Shown here: one piece after another, positions 18,436 to 27,859 of the stretch
Layout: every line of letters starts with the position of its first letter
Position numbering within the stretch: position 1 is the stretch's first letter
Origin: CAYVVT01 sp964454335
Lineage (GTDB): Bacteria > Fidelibacterota > UBA8477 > JABMPR01
Direction: 5' to 3'
Length of the DNA stretch: 64,000 nt
NCBI GenBank assembly: GCA_964454335.1
Contig: CAYVVT010000006.1
Span: forward strand, 115,916-179,915
The notes under the pieces: generated by a model
What the model was told of the DNA's origin: nothing
What the model saw: only the letters and a program-made list of their open reading frames with translations
Databases searched by the model: none
Made by a program: the position numbers and the translations under genes

Positions 18436-19449
18436 TCACTCTCCCTCCATCAAAACGAGCCTGAAGCCCAGGCTGGTCATCTGTTCACCGGGATTGAACT
18501 GCACCAGGTAGACCTCATTTCCCAATTCGAAGGTGTAGCGACTGAGCAGATCCGGGCAGTAGGCTATCGTCGACAGGGCAATCTCACTGCCTATAATTTC
18601 CAGTTCAGCGCCGGTCTCGTCCCAGATCCGTACCTGTAGATAGTTGTTCATGAAGAATGTCACCTCACCGGCTGTCTGTCCCTGCCAGTCCAGCAGAACG
18701 TATCCTGCATTGTCCTCGCTCTGCAGCGTAAGACGGGCCTGGGAAACGATCTGGTCCAGAACACTGGTATCAGCTTCCAGCTGTTCATAAGCCACGTCGA
18801 TACCGAGCCCTTCACCGTGATAGGGACCAGTTGGTGCAGTGGTCTGGTCCGCGAGAACGGCCCCGGCCACATATGCCATCTGTAGATCGTCAGCCTGCAC
18901 GATCGTCGCATCGTCAAAGCTGAGATCCCAGGCATCTGAAGCAGTCACCAATCCACTGGTAAACTTTAGATATACAGGCGTCGTAGCCGGATGCTCGATT
19001 AAATAACTGGTGTCGGTGGCAGCAGAGAAATCAGGTGTACCTGCGGCATTGTATTTGACATTCACCGTGATGCTGTCCACAGACATGCCATCTACGTCGA
19101 CGAAATCAGCGATCTCCAGCATGGCCAGGGTATCGGAACCATGCTTGAATGCATATACACCAGGGACGATCTCCCGAGCAGAGTTCAACCAGCTGTCATC
19201 CAACCGGTTCTCGGCCACCAGGGCATCTTCAATGAGATCATCTGTCCAGGCCGGTCCCAGCAATGCCAGGTCACCTGCAGTGGTAGCGATGAACACTGTA
19301 TCAGCGAGCAGCTCGCAGGCTTCACCGTCAAAATCGGAAATCAGTACTTCTTCGTCCTGGTAATCCTCACAAGTCGTGAACACGAGGACAAGCCCGAGGA
19401 ACAGGCTCATTCCCAGCGTTCTCATATCAAGTCTGTTAACACTAAGCAT
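18436..19449 (-). CDS. Lipoprotein of unknown function in the receptor operon
   Basis: A 337-residue predicted lipoprotein. The ATG at 19449 has GGGGAGAGGATC immediately upstream. The lipobox FTTC is at about residue 27, followed by an acidic stretch (EDYQDEEVLISDFDGE). The remainder is beta-rich with blocks such as SDAWDLSFDDATI and YVLLDWQGQTAGEVTF. No recognised family; the pattern of a lipoprotein with a heme- or metal-like 'W.LSFDD' block is only suggestive. Its stop overlaps the start region of the PorV-like gene, and it begins 11 bp after the 692-aa gene. By position it could be the surface lipoprotein that works with the flanking receptors. Confidence 0.7.
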   Translation of the reverse strand: MLSVNRLDMRTLGMSLFLGLVLVFTTCEDYQDEEVLISDFDGEACELLADTVFIATTAGDLALLGPAWTDDLIEDALVAENRLDDSWLNSAREIVPGVYAFKHGSDTLAMLEIADFVDVDGMSVDSITVNVKYNAAGTPDFSAATDTSYLIEHPATTPVYLKFTSGLVTASDAWDLSFDDATIVQADDLQMAYVAGAVLADQTTAPTGPYHGEGLGIDVAYEQLEADTSVLDQIVSQARLTLQSEDNAGYVLLDWQGQTAGEVTFFMNNYLQVRIWDETGAELEIIGSEIALSTIAYCPDLLSRYTFELGNEVYLVQFNPGEQMTSLGFRLVLMEGE

Positions 19450-19460
19450 GATCCTCTCCC

Positions 19461-21539
19461 CTAACGAATGACAATGAATTTGCGGTAGGTTGACTCACCC
19501 TCAGGCGTCTCGAAGTGAGCCAGATAAATGCCACTGACAACGACCTGACGGTGTTTGGTGATGGAATTCCAGGCCTCATCACCACTGCCGTCCGTGTGCT
19601 CGATGGTCTCGATGAGATCACCCCTCTCAGTGAAGATCCGGATCGTACAAACGGGTGGGATGTCCAGGAACATGATCCTGTCCGCACCACTGCTGCCATA
19701 CTGCAGCTCCAGGGCGCGGATATTATAAGGATTTGGAACAACGCGGATGTCGTCCAGTGATGTTCCCGGAGGTCGTTTCAGTGAGGCCGGTTTGTTTGTC
19801 CTCGTGTAGAACAGGCTGCTGTAAAGTGGAGCACCCGGTTCGATATCATTGGTATTCCCGTCATCATAAGTAACGATATAATAATAGTAATCGAATCCGC
19901 GTATTGCGGTGACGTCATCAAAGGAATTGACGATGTTCGGAACCTCGCAACTGAAGATCTCCTCAAAGGTCGTGTCTGGTTTGTGCATGGCACGGTAGAG
20001 CTTATATCCCCTGAATCCAGACCATGCTTCCGCATTATTGGTCCAACTCAGAGTGATCCGATCCCCACCTGAGGTTACGTTGAACTGGTCTGGAGGCGGT
20101 GGTGGTTTGGGAATATCATAACCCGACAGATAATTGCTCTGAGCCCGAGTAAAGGTTTGCATCAGGGAATCATAGCCGGTGAACACCCAGTAGTTCTTGT
20201 ATTCATCCTTGCTGGCCGGTGCTCCACCTCCAGGAAGGGTCAGGTCCCCAAGGGCTATATCTGGTGAGAACCAATTCTCACCTATCTCATAGCATTTATC
20301 GCGACTCAGCCCAGCGGCCCCCTCAACGATGGTAATATGGACCCTGTCACCCGGCGCGAGCTGGTAAGGACCAAAGCCCTGTCCCTGGGAATAGCCTCCG
20401 GGATCGTCACCCCATTGATCGGCCAGTCCACCCCAGGGTGTGCCTGATTCAGCAATGAGTTGATCCGCATGTGATAGCTCGGGGTGACCAACGGACATAT
20501 GTTGATAGCGTTCCAGCATCTTGGAAGCGTTGAACTGATCATTGTTCTGCGTGATGGGCCAATCGGAGCCTACCCACCAGGTTGTTGAAGGTTGTAAGGG
20601 ATCGTCTGATGGATCGCTGGATGATACGTCTGCGTGCAGGGTTGCAAAACCCATGAACTGCTGTGCTGAGAGATGACCGTCACCGCCTTCGCCAAAATAG
20701 GGTGCTCCAACGTTATCGAAGCCAGCGCCACTATGCAGACCATGCCAGGAATATCCGGCTCTGAATGGATCCCCGTCATCGGGATCCTCTCCTATAACCT
20801 GGTTCACGGTATTGGCACCCCACGCTGTGTTCTGCGGCAACCAATAATTACTACCATAGGGACCACCCTCCCGGCTGGCGGCATAGCGATACTGCCAGTG
20901 AAAGTACACGTCTTCCAGGGTGACACTCTGCGTGGATCCCTGCCGGTCGTAAACACCGGTGTTCTCAAATTCAAACTCGTAGATGTGGTAGTTATCGTGG
21001 TACTGATTCGAGAACGCACTGATAGTTCGCTTAACTGTAACCCCTATGGCAGTGTTCACAATATTCACAAGCTTGCGATCAGCATTTTGTTCAGTATCAA
21101 CACTGTCGACGCTGTCCATGAACTGCATGTTTGTGGCAATATCGCCGTCCACCACCACTGTTGGAGCTGCATGGCGTCCATACAGGGTGAATTTCTGGGG
21201 CATCATCTCCTTCTGATGATCCACGGGACCGCGTGGTCCGACATGGACAACCTTGTAGTCAAAGGTCTTGTCCACGAGCGGATCATAATAGTTGATGGTA
21301 CCGATCCACATGGACTTGGCAGCCTGGCAATCCTGGTAGCTGAACTGCGCCGGCCAGCGCAAGCCGTCCTGCTGATCAGGGATCTGGCCGGTTCGGCCCA
21401 CTTCGATCTCGCAACCCAGGTTGGAGAACCAGTTATGCAACTGACCAACCGCGATCCACTTGCTCGTGGGCTGGGCCAACAGGCTCGATGCCAGGAGGAT
21501 GCCGACCAGTGATCTAAAATAAAATCTGCGTGTAATCAT
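19461..21539 (-). CDS. Secreted FN3-containing protein, paralogue 1, with variant C-terminal sorting-like domain
   Basis: A 692-residue exported protein. The signal peptide ends near SSLLAQ (~22). Architecture as in its paralogue at 12282: an unrecognised N-terminal ~470 residues, an FN3 domain (~485-595: TSGGDRITLSWTNNAEAW) and a C-terminal domain from VVPNPYNIRALEL to RKFIVIR. The two C-terminal domains are much more alike (RIFTERGDLI, IEHTDGSGDEAW, ETPEGESTY in both) than the rest, which points to strong constraint or gene conversion on the terminal signal. GAGGGAATTCAG precedes the ATG. It starts 32 bp after the first receptor. Function unknown; likely an extracellular substrate-binding or sensing partner of the receptor. 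Confidence 0.75.
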   Translation of the reverse strand: MITRRFYFRSLVGILLASSLLAQPTSKWIAVGQLHNWFSNLGCEIEVGRTGQIPDQQDGLRWPAQFSYQDCQAAKSMWIGTINYYDPLVDKTFDYKVVHVGPRGPVDHQKEMMPQKFTLYGRHAAPTVVVDGDIATNMQFMDSVDSVDTEQNADRKLVNIVNTAIGVTVKRTISAFSNQYHDNYHIYEFEFENTGVYDRQGSTQSVTLEDVYFHWQYRYAASREGGPYGSNYWLPQNTAWGANTVNQVIGEDPDDGDPFRAGYSWHGLHSGAGFDNVGAPYFGEGGDGHLSAQQFMGFATLHADVSSSDPSDDPLQPSTTWWVGSDWPITQNNDQFNASKMLERYQHMSVGHPELSHADQLIAESGTPWGGLADQWGDDPGGYSQGQGFGPYQLAPGDRVHITIVEGAAGLSRDKCYEIGENWFSPDIALGDLTLPGGGAPASKDEYKNYWVFTGYDSLMQTFTRAQSNYLSGYDIPKPPPPPDQFNVTSGGDRITLSWTNNAEAWSGFRGYKLYRAMHKPDTTFEEIFSCEVPNIVNSFDDVTAIRGFDYYYYIVTYDDGNTNDIEPGAPLYSSLFYTRTNKPASLKRPPGTSLDDIRVVPNPYNIRALELQYGSSGADRIMFLDIPPVCTIRIFTERGDLIETIEHTDGSGDEAWNSITKHRQVVVSGIYLAHFETPEGESTYRKFIVIR

Positions 21540-21571
21540 CTGAATTCCCTCAACTTCGCATCATGCCGGAA

Positions 21572-24500
21572 TTAAAAATCGAAACTGATATCAATACCGA
21601 AGAAGACATCCCGAGGATTGAGAAATACAAATGATCCATAATTGGGATTGTCAATATGGGCCTTGTCTTCAACGATCTGATCCAACTCAGAATCACTTAC
21701 ATCACGCCAGCCGGAGCTATGGTGCCAGCTCTTGTAAGTATCCGTGGCTGCATCATAGTAAATGGGACGCTCTTCAGGCGAACTCAAAAGTTGAGTATCA
21801 GTGATCCATTCGAAGGGTACGAAATCCACATCATCAGGACGCACATCACCAGGGGTGTCATTCTTCTTCAGCCTTGGGAAAATGGCCAATCCCATCTCTT
21901 CCCGTTTTTTGTCCGGTATGAGAAGAGACTGGAAGTAGAAATCCCTGTCGAAACCGTCATGGAATCCGTAGGTGGAGAAGGTCTTGATGTTAAAGACGTT
22001 GTTTACATCAGCAAAGAATTTGATCCTGGTTTCGCCAACGGTGAATGTCTTGGAGAACTTTGCGTTAACTGAGGTTGTAGGTTTATAGCGCAGGTTGTAT
22101 TCCACACCTGGGATACGGTTTGGATTGTAAGTGAACCAGCGTCCGGCAGTCCATCGACTGATGAGGTTGATGCGCCAATCACCGAGGATATGGTCGGTGC
22201 CGATTTTCGGTCCGAAATAGTCTGGTGTATGCAAATCGATCACAGATTTCGCCCGTGGTCGTGGCAAAGGTTTTTCCTGGGTAGGACGCTTCAAGAGATA
22301 CTCTCGTGCTGCTGCAGGATTCTCATGAACCTCTCTCAAATCGAAATATCCTGATGTATTGACCCGATATTCATAGTTAACAAATCCGGTCAACCAGTCT
22401 CCAGTCCTTTTGGTGAGGTCGACCTCGAATCCACGGATGTCTTCATAGTTATTGGCCGCCAAACGATCGTATGTAAGATCCTGTATCATATTTGAATACT
22501 CGACAGTATTGTGCTGATCAGATATATCCTTGTAGTATGCAGCCATGTGAAACAAATAGGTATTACGAATGGAATGGTCATAACCCAATTCATAGGATAT
22601 GGTTCTGGCGAAGGGCAAGTTTGGATCACCGATCTCGTTGATCTGACCCAGAGCAGCAATTTCTCGATCTGCTCCAAGAATGGCTTTCCTATAACTTCGG
22701 AAGAGCTCTTCAGCATGTATAACCTGCCGATAGTGTCCGTAATTGAAATAGAGCTTGGAATTGATAGAGATCGGATGGGAAACTGATAAACGGGGATTGA
22801 GATAGACTTTTGGCTTGATTTTGTCCTTTTCGACCGCGGCCTCAACATCTTCACTATAGGCATTACCATAATAGCTCTTGTCATAGACGTCAGTTATTCC
22901 CACCCATTCACCATTGGCAGCATAGTATTCGAAATTCAAACCGATAGAAGCGATGAAACCCTCGAATTCGAGCTTATCCTGGATGTAGGCAATAAAACGA
23001 TATGGATTTCGGTTGATCTCAGACCAGTAATTACCCTCAGGCAGGAAATAGTTGATCGCACCGTGATCCAGTCTGATCTGGTCCCAGACGAGTTTCAACC
23101 CAGCCTGAACTTCGTTTCGCTCATTGACCTGACTGGTGAAGTCGGCCTTCAAGGTGGTGGAACTTGTAGAACTACTATCGCGGGAGGTGCTCACAGCTCC
23201 GCCCATGTTGATATTGCCATCGATAGATGTATTCGGGTCACCCGAGAATCCGACAGGCGCCTCATCTACGAAGTAGCCCGGGAACAGTTCAGTCAATTCA
23301 TCAGGATCTCGTGCAATACCTGGACCCGTATCCCAGGCTTTAGTCAGCCGCATCAACACAACCTCGTAAAAGGCACTATTCGAAATTAAATGGGTAAACT
23401 TTGCAGAGACCATCGCATCGTTTGTATGTGTTGGAGCCCAGTAATCCCAGGTATACAACCGCCAGGGCACAGTAAATCCAGCTGTATTCAATGCGCTGGC
23501 CTGTTCCCAGGGTGCTGAGAAATAATCCACTCCTCCACCTCGACTCTCTGAGGTGGCATACAGGGTTCCCAGCATACCAGAAACCGTGAATTTCATTGAT
23601 CTGCTCAGATCGGAGGTAAGCTTCAGCATGGTCTTACTACCTGTTGCTTTCGATCGTGACACCGGGTATAGGTATGCCAGTTGTTCATGTCGGTGGGATA
23701 GATAGAATCTTAGATTACCAAGACTTTCACTGATAAAGGGAACCGGTCCACCAAAGCCAAAATCGATATGACGGTCCGGATGAACGACGAGGCCATTCTT
23801 ACGATACTGCCAGGTAAAGAGCTTTTGCGCCGCTGCCGGCGTCAGATCCTCTTCGGTTGGGCTGAGTAGCAAATTCTCGGAGATAGCATTCCAGCCGATG
23901 AATTCCTCGTATTGGCGACGTTCATATTTATCCCAATATGTCCTTTCCCCATCACCATTGTAGTCAACGAAATCCTCGCCCTCATCCCAGTAACCGTCCC
24001 CATTTGAATCTGTGAATGGCTCGCCGGTTGTAGTGCCAGACCAGGCAACAGCATCATCCAGGAATGGTCTCAGGTAGTAGAAATCCGGATCATAGGGACT
24101 CATCCCGAAATGTTTGTCTGCAGGCGGGCTGTATTTGATGGAGAATGAACCGCCATAACTGTGTGGATCTCCTTCTTTCGTGACCACATTGACAACACCG
24201 GAGCGGGCGCTGTGATATTGTGCGCCAAATCCGCCCGTCTGCACTGACAGTTCCTGCACGGCACTCAGAGGAAGACCCGTGATAGGCCTGTTGGTCCGGG
24301 GTTCCTTCAATTCGATCCCGTCCACCATGAAGGTCGTTTCGTCAGTACTTCCACCCCGCACTTCAAAACCGGAAACACCGGCCTGCAGAGTCAGGACCTC
24401 CTGAACGGAATTGACCGGTAACTCCTCTATGGTCTCTGCGTCCATGCTACGCTGGCTGGCGGCGACATCCATCTTGATGACCTCACGCTCGGCCGTGATC

Positions 24501-24838
24501 ACCACCGTCTGCCCCTCGAGGACCTCCTGGGTCATGCTGATATTCTGTTCGAACGTCCTGTTGATCTCCACCCGGATATCCTCGATCTGGTGACGGCTGT
24601 AACCGATCATGGTAGCCGTGATGGTCTGGAATCCAGGTGGTACGTTCAGGATGACATAATAGCCCTCCAGATTCGTAACAGCGCCAAGACTGCTGCCCTC
24701 AACAACGATATTTACACCGATCAATGCTTCGCCGGAGCTGCTGTCCGAGACGTAACCGGCGATCTTTCCCGTGGTTGCAGCGAAGATGCTTGCGCTGAGC
24801 AACAGGAATACGAAGGTGAAACGTGTCCACTTCATCAT
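21572..24838 (-). CDS. TonB-dependent receptor (first of tandem pair) with calcium-loop insert
   Basis: A 1088-residue outer-membrane receptor and the first gene of the operon. The signal peptide ends SIFAA (~21). CarboxypepD_reg-like domain ~25-105 (GKIAGYVSDSSSGEALIG), plug ~120-235 (VRGGSTDETTFMVDGIEL, FGAQYHSARSGVVNVVTKEG), barrel to a C-terminal Phe (VFFGIDISFDF). Compared with its paralogue at 14405 it has a ~25-residue insert near 270-300 containing two acidic loops (DSNGDGYWDEGE, DYNGDGERTYWD) that resemble calcium sites. The ATG follows AGGTAGGG. The 285-bp region upstream should hold the operon promoter. Substrate unknown. Confidence 0.92.
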   Translation of the reverse strand: MMKWTRFTFVFLLLSASIFAATTGKIAGYVSDSSSGEALIGVNIVVEGSSLGAVTNLEGYYVILNVPPGFQTITATMIGYSRHQIEDIRVEINRTFEQNISMTQEVLEGQTVVITAEREVIKMDVAASQRSMDAETIEELPVNSVQEVLTLQAGVSGFEVRGGSTDETTFMVDGIELKEPRTNRPITGLPLSAVQELSVQTGGFGAQYHSARSGVVNVVTKEGDPHSYGGSFSIKYSPPADKHFGMSPYDPDFYYLRPFLDDAVAWSGTTTGEPFTDSNGDGYWDEGEDFVDYNGDGERTYWDKYERRQYEEFIGWNAISENLLLSPTEEDLTPAAAQKLFTWQYRKNGLVVHPDRHIDFGFGGPVPFISESLGNLRFYLSHRHEQLAYLYPVSRSKATGSKTMLKLTSDLSRSMKFTVSGMLGTLYATSESRGGGVDYFSAPWEQASALNTAGFTVPWRLYTWDYWAPTHTNDAMVSAKFTHLISNSAFYEVVLMRLTKAWDTGPGIARDPDELTELFPGYFVDEAPVGFSGDPNTSIDGNINMGGAVSTSRDSSSTSSTTLKADFTSQVNERNEVQAGLKLVWDQIRLDHGAINYFLPEGNYWSEINRNPYRFIAYIQDKLEFEGFIASIGLNFEYYAANGEWVGITDVYDKSYYGNAYSEDVEAAVEKDKIKPKVYLNPRLSVSHPISINSKLYFNYGHYRQVIHAEELFRSYRKAILGADREIAALGQINEIGDPNLPFARTISYELGYDHSIRNTYLFHMAAYYKDISDQHNTVEYSNMIQDLTYDRLAANNYEDIRGFEVDLTKRTGDWLTGFVNYEYRVNTSGYFDLREVHENPAAAREYLLKRPTQEKPLPRPRAKSVIDLHTPDYFGPKIGTDHILGDWRINLISRWTAGRWFTYNPNRIPGVEYNLRYKPTTSVNAKFSKTFTVGETRIKFFADVNNVFNIKTFSTYGFHDGFDRDFYFQSLLIPDKKREEMGLAIFPRLKKNDTPGDVRPDDVDFVPFEWITDTQLLSSPEERPIYYDAATDTYKSWHHSSGWRDVSDSELDQIVEDKAHIDNPNYGSFVFLNPRDVFFGIDISFDF

Positions 24839-25123
24839 ATGACCCTACCTGTATTTATGATTCGATACAAATTCATCCCGGTAATTGGCCTGAAACCCCG
24901 CCAGAAGTGATCAGAGTATTTCTGTCGTTCAGGAGAAAGTAACAATTATCCAGAAGCAAATCTCTCCGCTAATAGCAGGATATTTCCATGGTTTTCTCAC
25001 ACCCCTGTTTCAGGCATGTGGCGAATATAAGTCAGTGGAGTTAATAAAAAAAATTAATTAACTACAGAAATGTCCTTGTTCCGTGATTTATGGTCGCTAT
25101 GCAGGTGATCACAATTTTGAGGA
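24839..25123. other. Intergenic region upstream of the receptor operon
   Basis: 285 bp between polA (ending 25124) and the receptor start. It is AT-rich at 25041-25066 (A-run flanked by TTAAT/ATTAATTAA). On the minus strand a TATATT lies at 25029-25024, but no good -35 sits 16-18 nt upstream of it. No convincing polA terminator, RNA gene or operator was seen. Confidence 0.5.
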
Positions 25124-27847
25124 TCAGTGGGCTTCCAACCAGTTCTTCCCCACTCCGACATCCACCGTAAGCGGAACGGAAAGCTCCACCACTGATTCCA
25201 TGCAACTGCGAACCAGTTCCTCCAATCTCTCTACTTCCCCGTCGAGCACCTCAAATACCAATTCATCATGGACCTGGAGGATCATCTTGGAGCTCAGTCC
25301 AGCCGTCTTCATGGCGCCATGCAGATCGATCATCGCCAGTTTGATGATATCGGCAGCAGTCCCCTGAATGGGCATGTTGGTAGCAACCCGTTCCGCGCCT
25401 TCACGAGTCATCCTGTTGCTGGCATCAATATCAGGGACCGGCCGCCGGCGGCCATAGTGTGTCTGGACGTATTTGTGCTCCCGGGCAAAGTCCAGGGTGG
25501 AATCGATGTATTCCCGGATCCCGGGATAGGTGTTGAAGTAGTTGTCAATGAGAGCCGCAGCCTCTCCCCGGCTGATATCCAGCTCGTTGGACATACGGAA
25601 GGGGCCTGCGCCATACATGATGCCGAAGTTCACCACCTTGGCCTGTCGACGCTGCTCCTCGGTGACCCCGAAGAGATCTGTTCCGAAGACCTTTGCAGCC
25701 GTCGCGGTGTGGATATCCTCCCCATTCCGGAATGCTTCGATGAGCGTAGGATCCCCTGAGAAATGGGCCATCAAACGGAGTTCGATCTGTGAATAATCTG
25801 CGGAGAGGATGGACCAACCCTTCTCCTGGGCTCTGAAGGCCTTCCGAATGTCCCTACCCAGTTCAGTTCGTATGGGAATGTTCTGAAAATTGGGATTTGT
25901 TGAGCTCAAGCGGCCTGTTGCCGCGATGGTCTGGTTAAATGAAGTGTGTATGCGATCGGTTTTGGGATGCACCAGTTTTGGAAGGGCATCCGTATAGGTG
26001 GATTTCAGCTTGGTGAGCTGTCTGTACTCAAGGATGAATCGCGGGATGGTATGCTTCTTGGCCAGGGTCTGGAGAACGTTCACATCCGTTGAGTACCCTG
26101 TCTTGGTCTTGCGGACCGGTGGGATCTCCAGTTTCTCGAAAAGGATCTTTCCCAACTGGGCCGGTGAGTTCAAGTTGAACTCTTCACCCGCCTCGGCATA
26201 GATCTGTTTCTCGATGCCCTCCATCTGGGTGGCCAGATTTGCTGACATTTCCTCAAGGAAAGCAACATCGACGAAGGTTCCCTCCAGTTCCATATCCAGC
26301 AGGACCGGCAGCAGGGGCAGTTCGATGTCCTCCAGGATGTTCTGTACTCCGTAGTCCTCGATCCTCTTCATGAGCTGGTTCGTGAGCTGGAGCGTGACAT
26401 CGGCATCCTCGGCCGCATAGAAGCTCACTTTCTCCAGAGGAACCTCGTTCATCTGTATCTCATCCTTTCCTGAGCCGATGAGATCTGTTATGGGAACCGG
26501 TGCATAGCCGAGATACTGCTGACTGAGCTCATCCATCTTGTAGCCACGTCCACCTGGATTCACCAGGTAGGCGGCCAGCATGGAATCAAATGTGACGTGC
26601 TCCACCAGGATCTCGTATTGAAGGAGTACGGCGAGATCGAACTTCAGGTTATGACCGGTCTTGCCCACGTCAGTGGACTGCCAGAAACCGTTCAACAACT
26701 CCAGGACTGGCTTAACATCATTCCGGGTAAAGTCACCTTCCTGCTGATCTGGATGGTCAAAAGCCACATACACCCCCTGGTGCGCTTCCCAGGAGAACGC
26801 GATACCGACGATATCGGTGGTGAGTACGTCAAGACTCGTGGTTTCAAGGTCAAAACACACCAGATCCTTGTTCAGCAGATTGTTCGCCAGAACCGCAAGA
26901 TCCGATCTGGTGGTGATGGTCTGATAGTGTTTCTCGATCTGTGGTGCAGACCCGGAGGCACCACCGATGATGGCCGAGACCTCCTCAAGGGATTTCAACA
27001 GACTGAACAGCTCCAGCTCCTGAAAGGTTGAACGGACAGCATCAATATTGGCCTCATCCACTGCAGTGGAGTCCCAACTGTCACCAAGTTCCATATCCGT
27101 GTGGATGGTGACAAGCTCCCTTGAGAGTGTTGCCGATTCACGGTTGTCCTCGAGTTTCTGCCGCAGCTTTGGATTCTTGATCTCATCGAGTTTCTTATAG
27201 ATGTCGAGTATGCCCCCATGCTCATTGATGAGCTTGACAGCGGTCTTCGGTCCCACGCCGGGTACACCGGGGACGTTATCGCTGGAATCACCCATGAGAC
27301 CCAGCAGGTCGATGATGAGATCGGGACCAACGCCCCATTTCTCAAGGACGAACTCAGGTGTCCAGTACGCCTCGTTGCGAGGATCAAAGATCTCCACCAA
27401 TGGTGACACCAGTTGGGCAAAATCCTTGTCACCGGTGAGGATCTGGACCTGTTTCCCTTCTGCCGAGGCTCTCTTTGCCAGGGTACCGATGATATCATCA
27501 GCTTCAAATCCTGGCTGGCGCAAAACCTTGATCCCCAGTCGCTCGACAAGCTCATCGATGACGGGCAGCTGCTCGGCCAGTTCGTCGGGCATCTTCTCCC
27601 GGGTCGCCTTGTATTCCGGGTAGCGTTCGTGGCGGAAGGTCTTTTCTTTTGAATCCATCACCACGGCCAGATACTCAGGCTGCTTGTCGATCAAGAGACG
27701 CAGGAGGGAGTTCATGAATCCATAGATGGCCGAGACCAGCTGACCTTTGGAGTTGATGAGAGGATTCCGGATGAAAGCAAAATGTGAACGGTAGACCAGA
27801 GCCGAGCCGTCAATGAGATATAGATCAGGTTTCTTCCCGTCATTCAA
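25124..27847 (-). CDS. polA: DNA polymerase I
   Basis: A 907-residue, full-length Pol I for repair and Okazaki-fragment processing. The 5'-3' exonuclease and H3TH region covers ~1-290 (LYLIDGSALVYRSHFAF, FEADDIIGTLA, GDSSDNVPGVPGVGPKTA). The 3'-5' exonuclease covers ~310-490 and keeps its acidic DxE (VCFDLETTSLD), so proofreading is probably intact. The polymerase domain covers ~500-907 (LSADYSQIELRLMAH, the O-helix with K-VVNFGIMYG, LQVHDELVFEV). AGGAGG lies 12 nt before the ATG, a longer gap than usual. It is 12 bp downstream of rimO and the last gene of the minus-strand run. Confidence 0.97.
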   Translation of the reverse strand: MNDGKKPDLYLIDGSALVYRSHFAFIRNPLINSKGQLVSAIYGFMNSLLRLLIDKQPEYLAVVMDSKEKTFRHERYPEYKATREKMPDELAEQLPVIDELVERLGIKVLRQPGFEADDIIGTLAKRASAEGKQVQILTGDKDFAQLVSPLVEIFDPRNEAYWTPEFVLEKWGVGPDLIIDLLGLMGDSSDNVPGVPGVGPKTAVKLINEHGGILDIYKKLDEIKNPKLRQKLEDNRESATLSRELVTIHTDMELGDSWDSTAVDEANIDAVRSTFQELELFSLLKSLEEVSAIIGGASGSAPQIEKHYQTITTRSDLAVLANNLLNKDLVCFDLETTSLDVLTTDIVGIAFSWEAHQGVYVAFDHPDQQEGDFTRNDVKPVLELLNGFWQSTDVGKTGHNLKFDLAVLLQYEILVEHVTFDSMLAAYLVNPGGRGYKMDELSQQYLGYAPVPITDLIGSGKDEIQMNEVPLEKVSFYAAEDADVTLQLTNQLMKRIEDYGVQNILEDIELPLLPVLLDMELEGTFVDVAFLEEMSANLATQMEGIEKQIYAEAGEEFNLNSPAQLGKILFEKLEIPPVRKTKTGYSTDVNVLQTLAKKHTIPRFILEYRQLTKLKSTYTDALPKLVHPKTDRIHTSFNQTIAATGRLSSTNPNFQNIPIRTELGRDIRKAFRAQEKGWSILSADYSQIELRLMAHFSGDPTLIEAFRNGEDIHTATAAKVFGTDLFGVTEEQRRQAKVVNFGIMYGAGPFRMSNELDISRGEAAALIDNYFNTYPGIREYIDSTLDFAREHKYVQTHYGRRRPVPDIDASNRMTREGAERVATNMPIQGTAADIIKLAMIDLHGAMKTAGLSSKMILQVHDELVFEVLDGEVERLEELVRSCMESVVELSVPLTVDVGVGKNWLEAH

Positions 27848-27859
27848 AACAGTATCCTC

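Noticed and set aside
20673..21512. 279-codon plus-strand open frame opposite the 692-aa protein
   Set aside because: Antisense to a signal-peptide-bearing gene with a clear paralogue; no independent evidence of coding.
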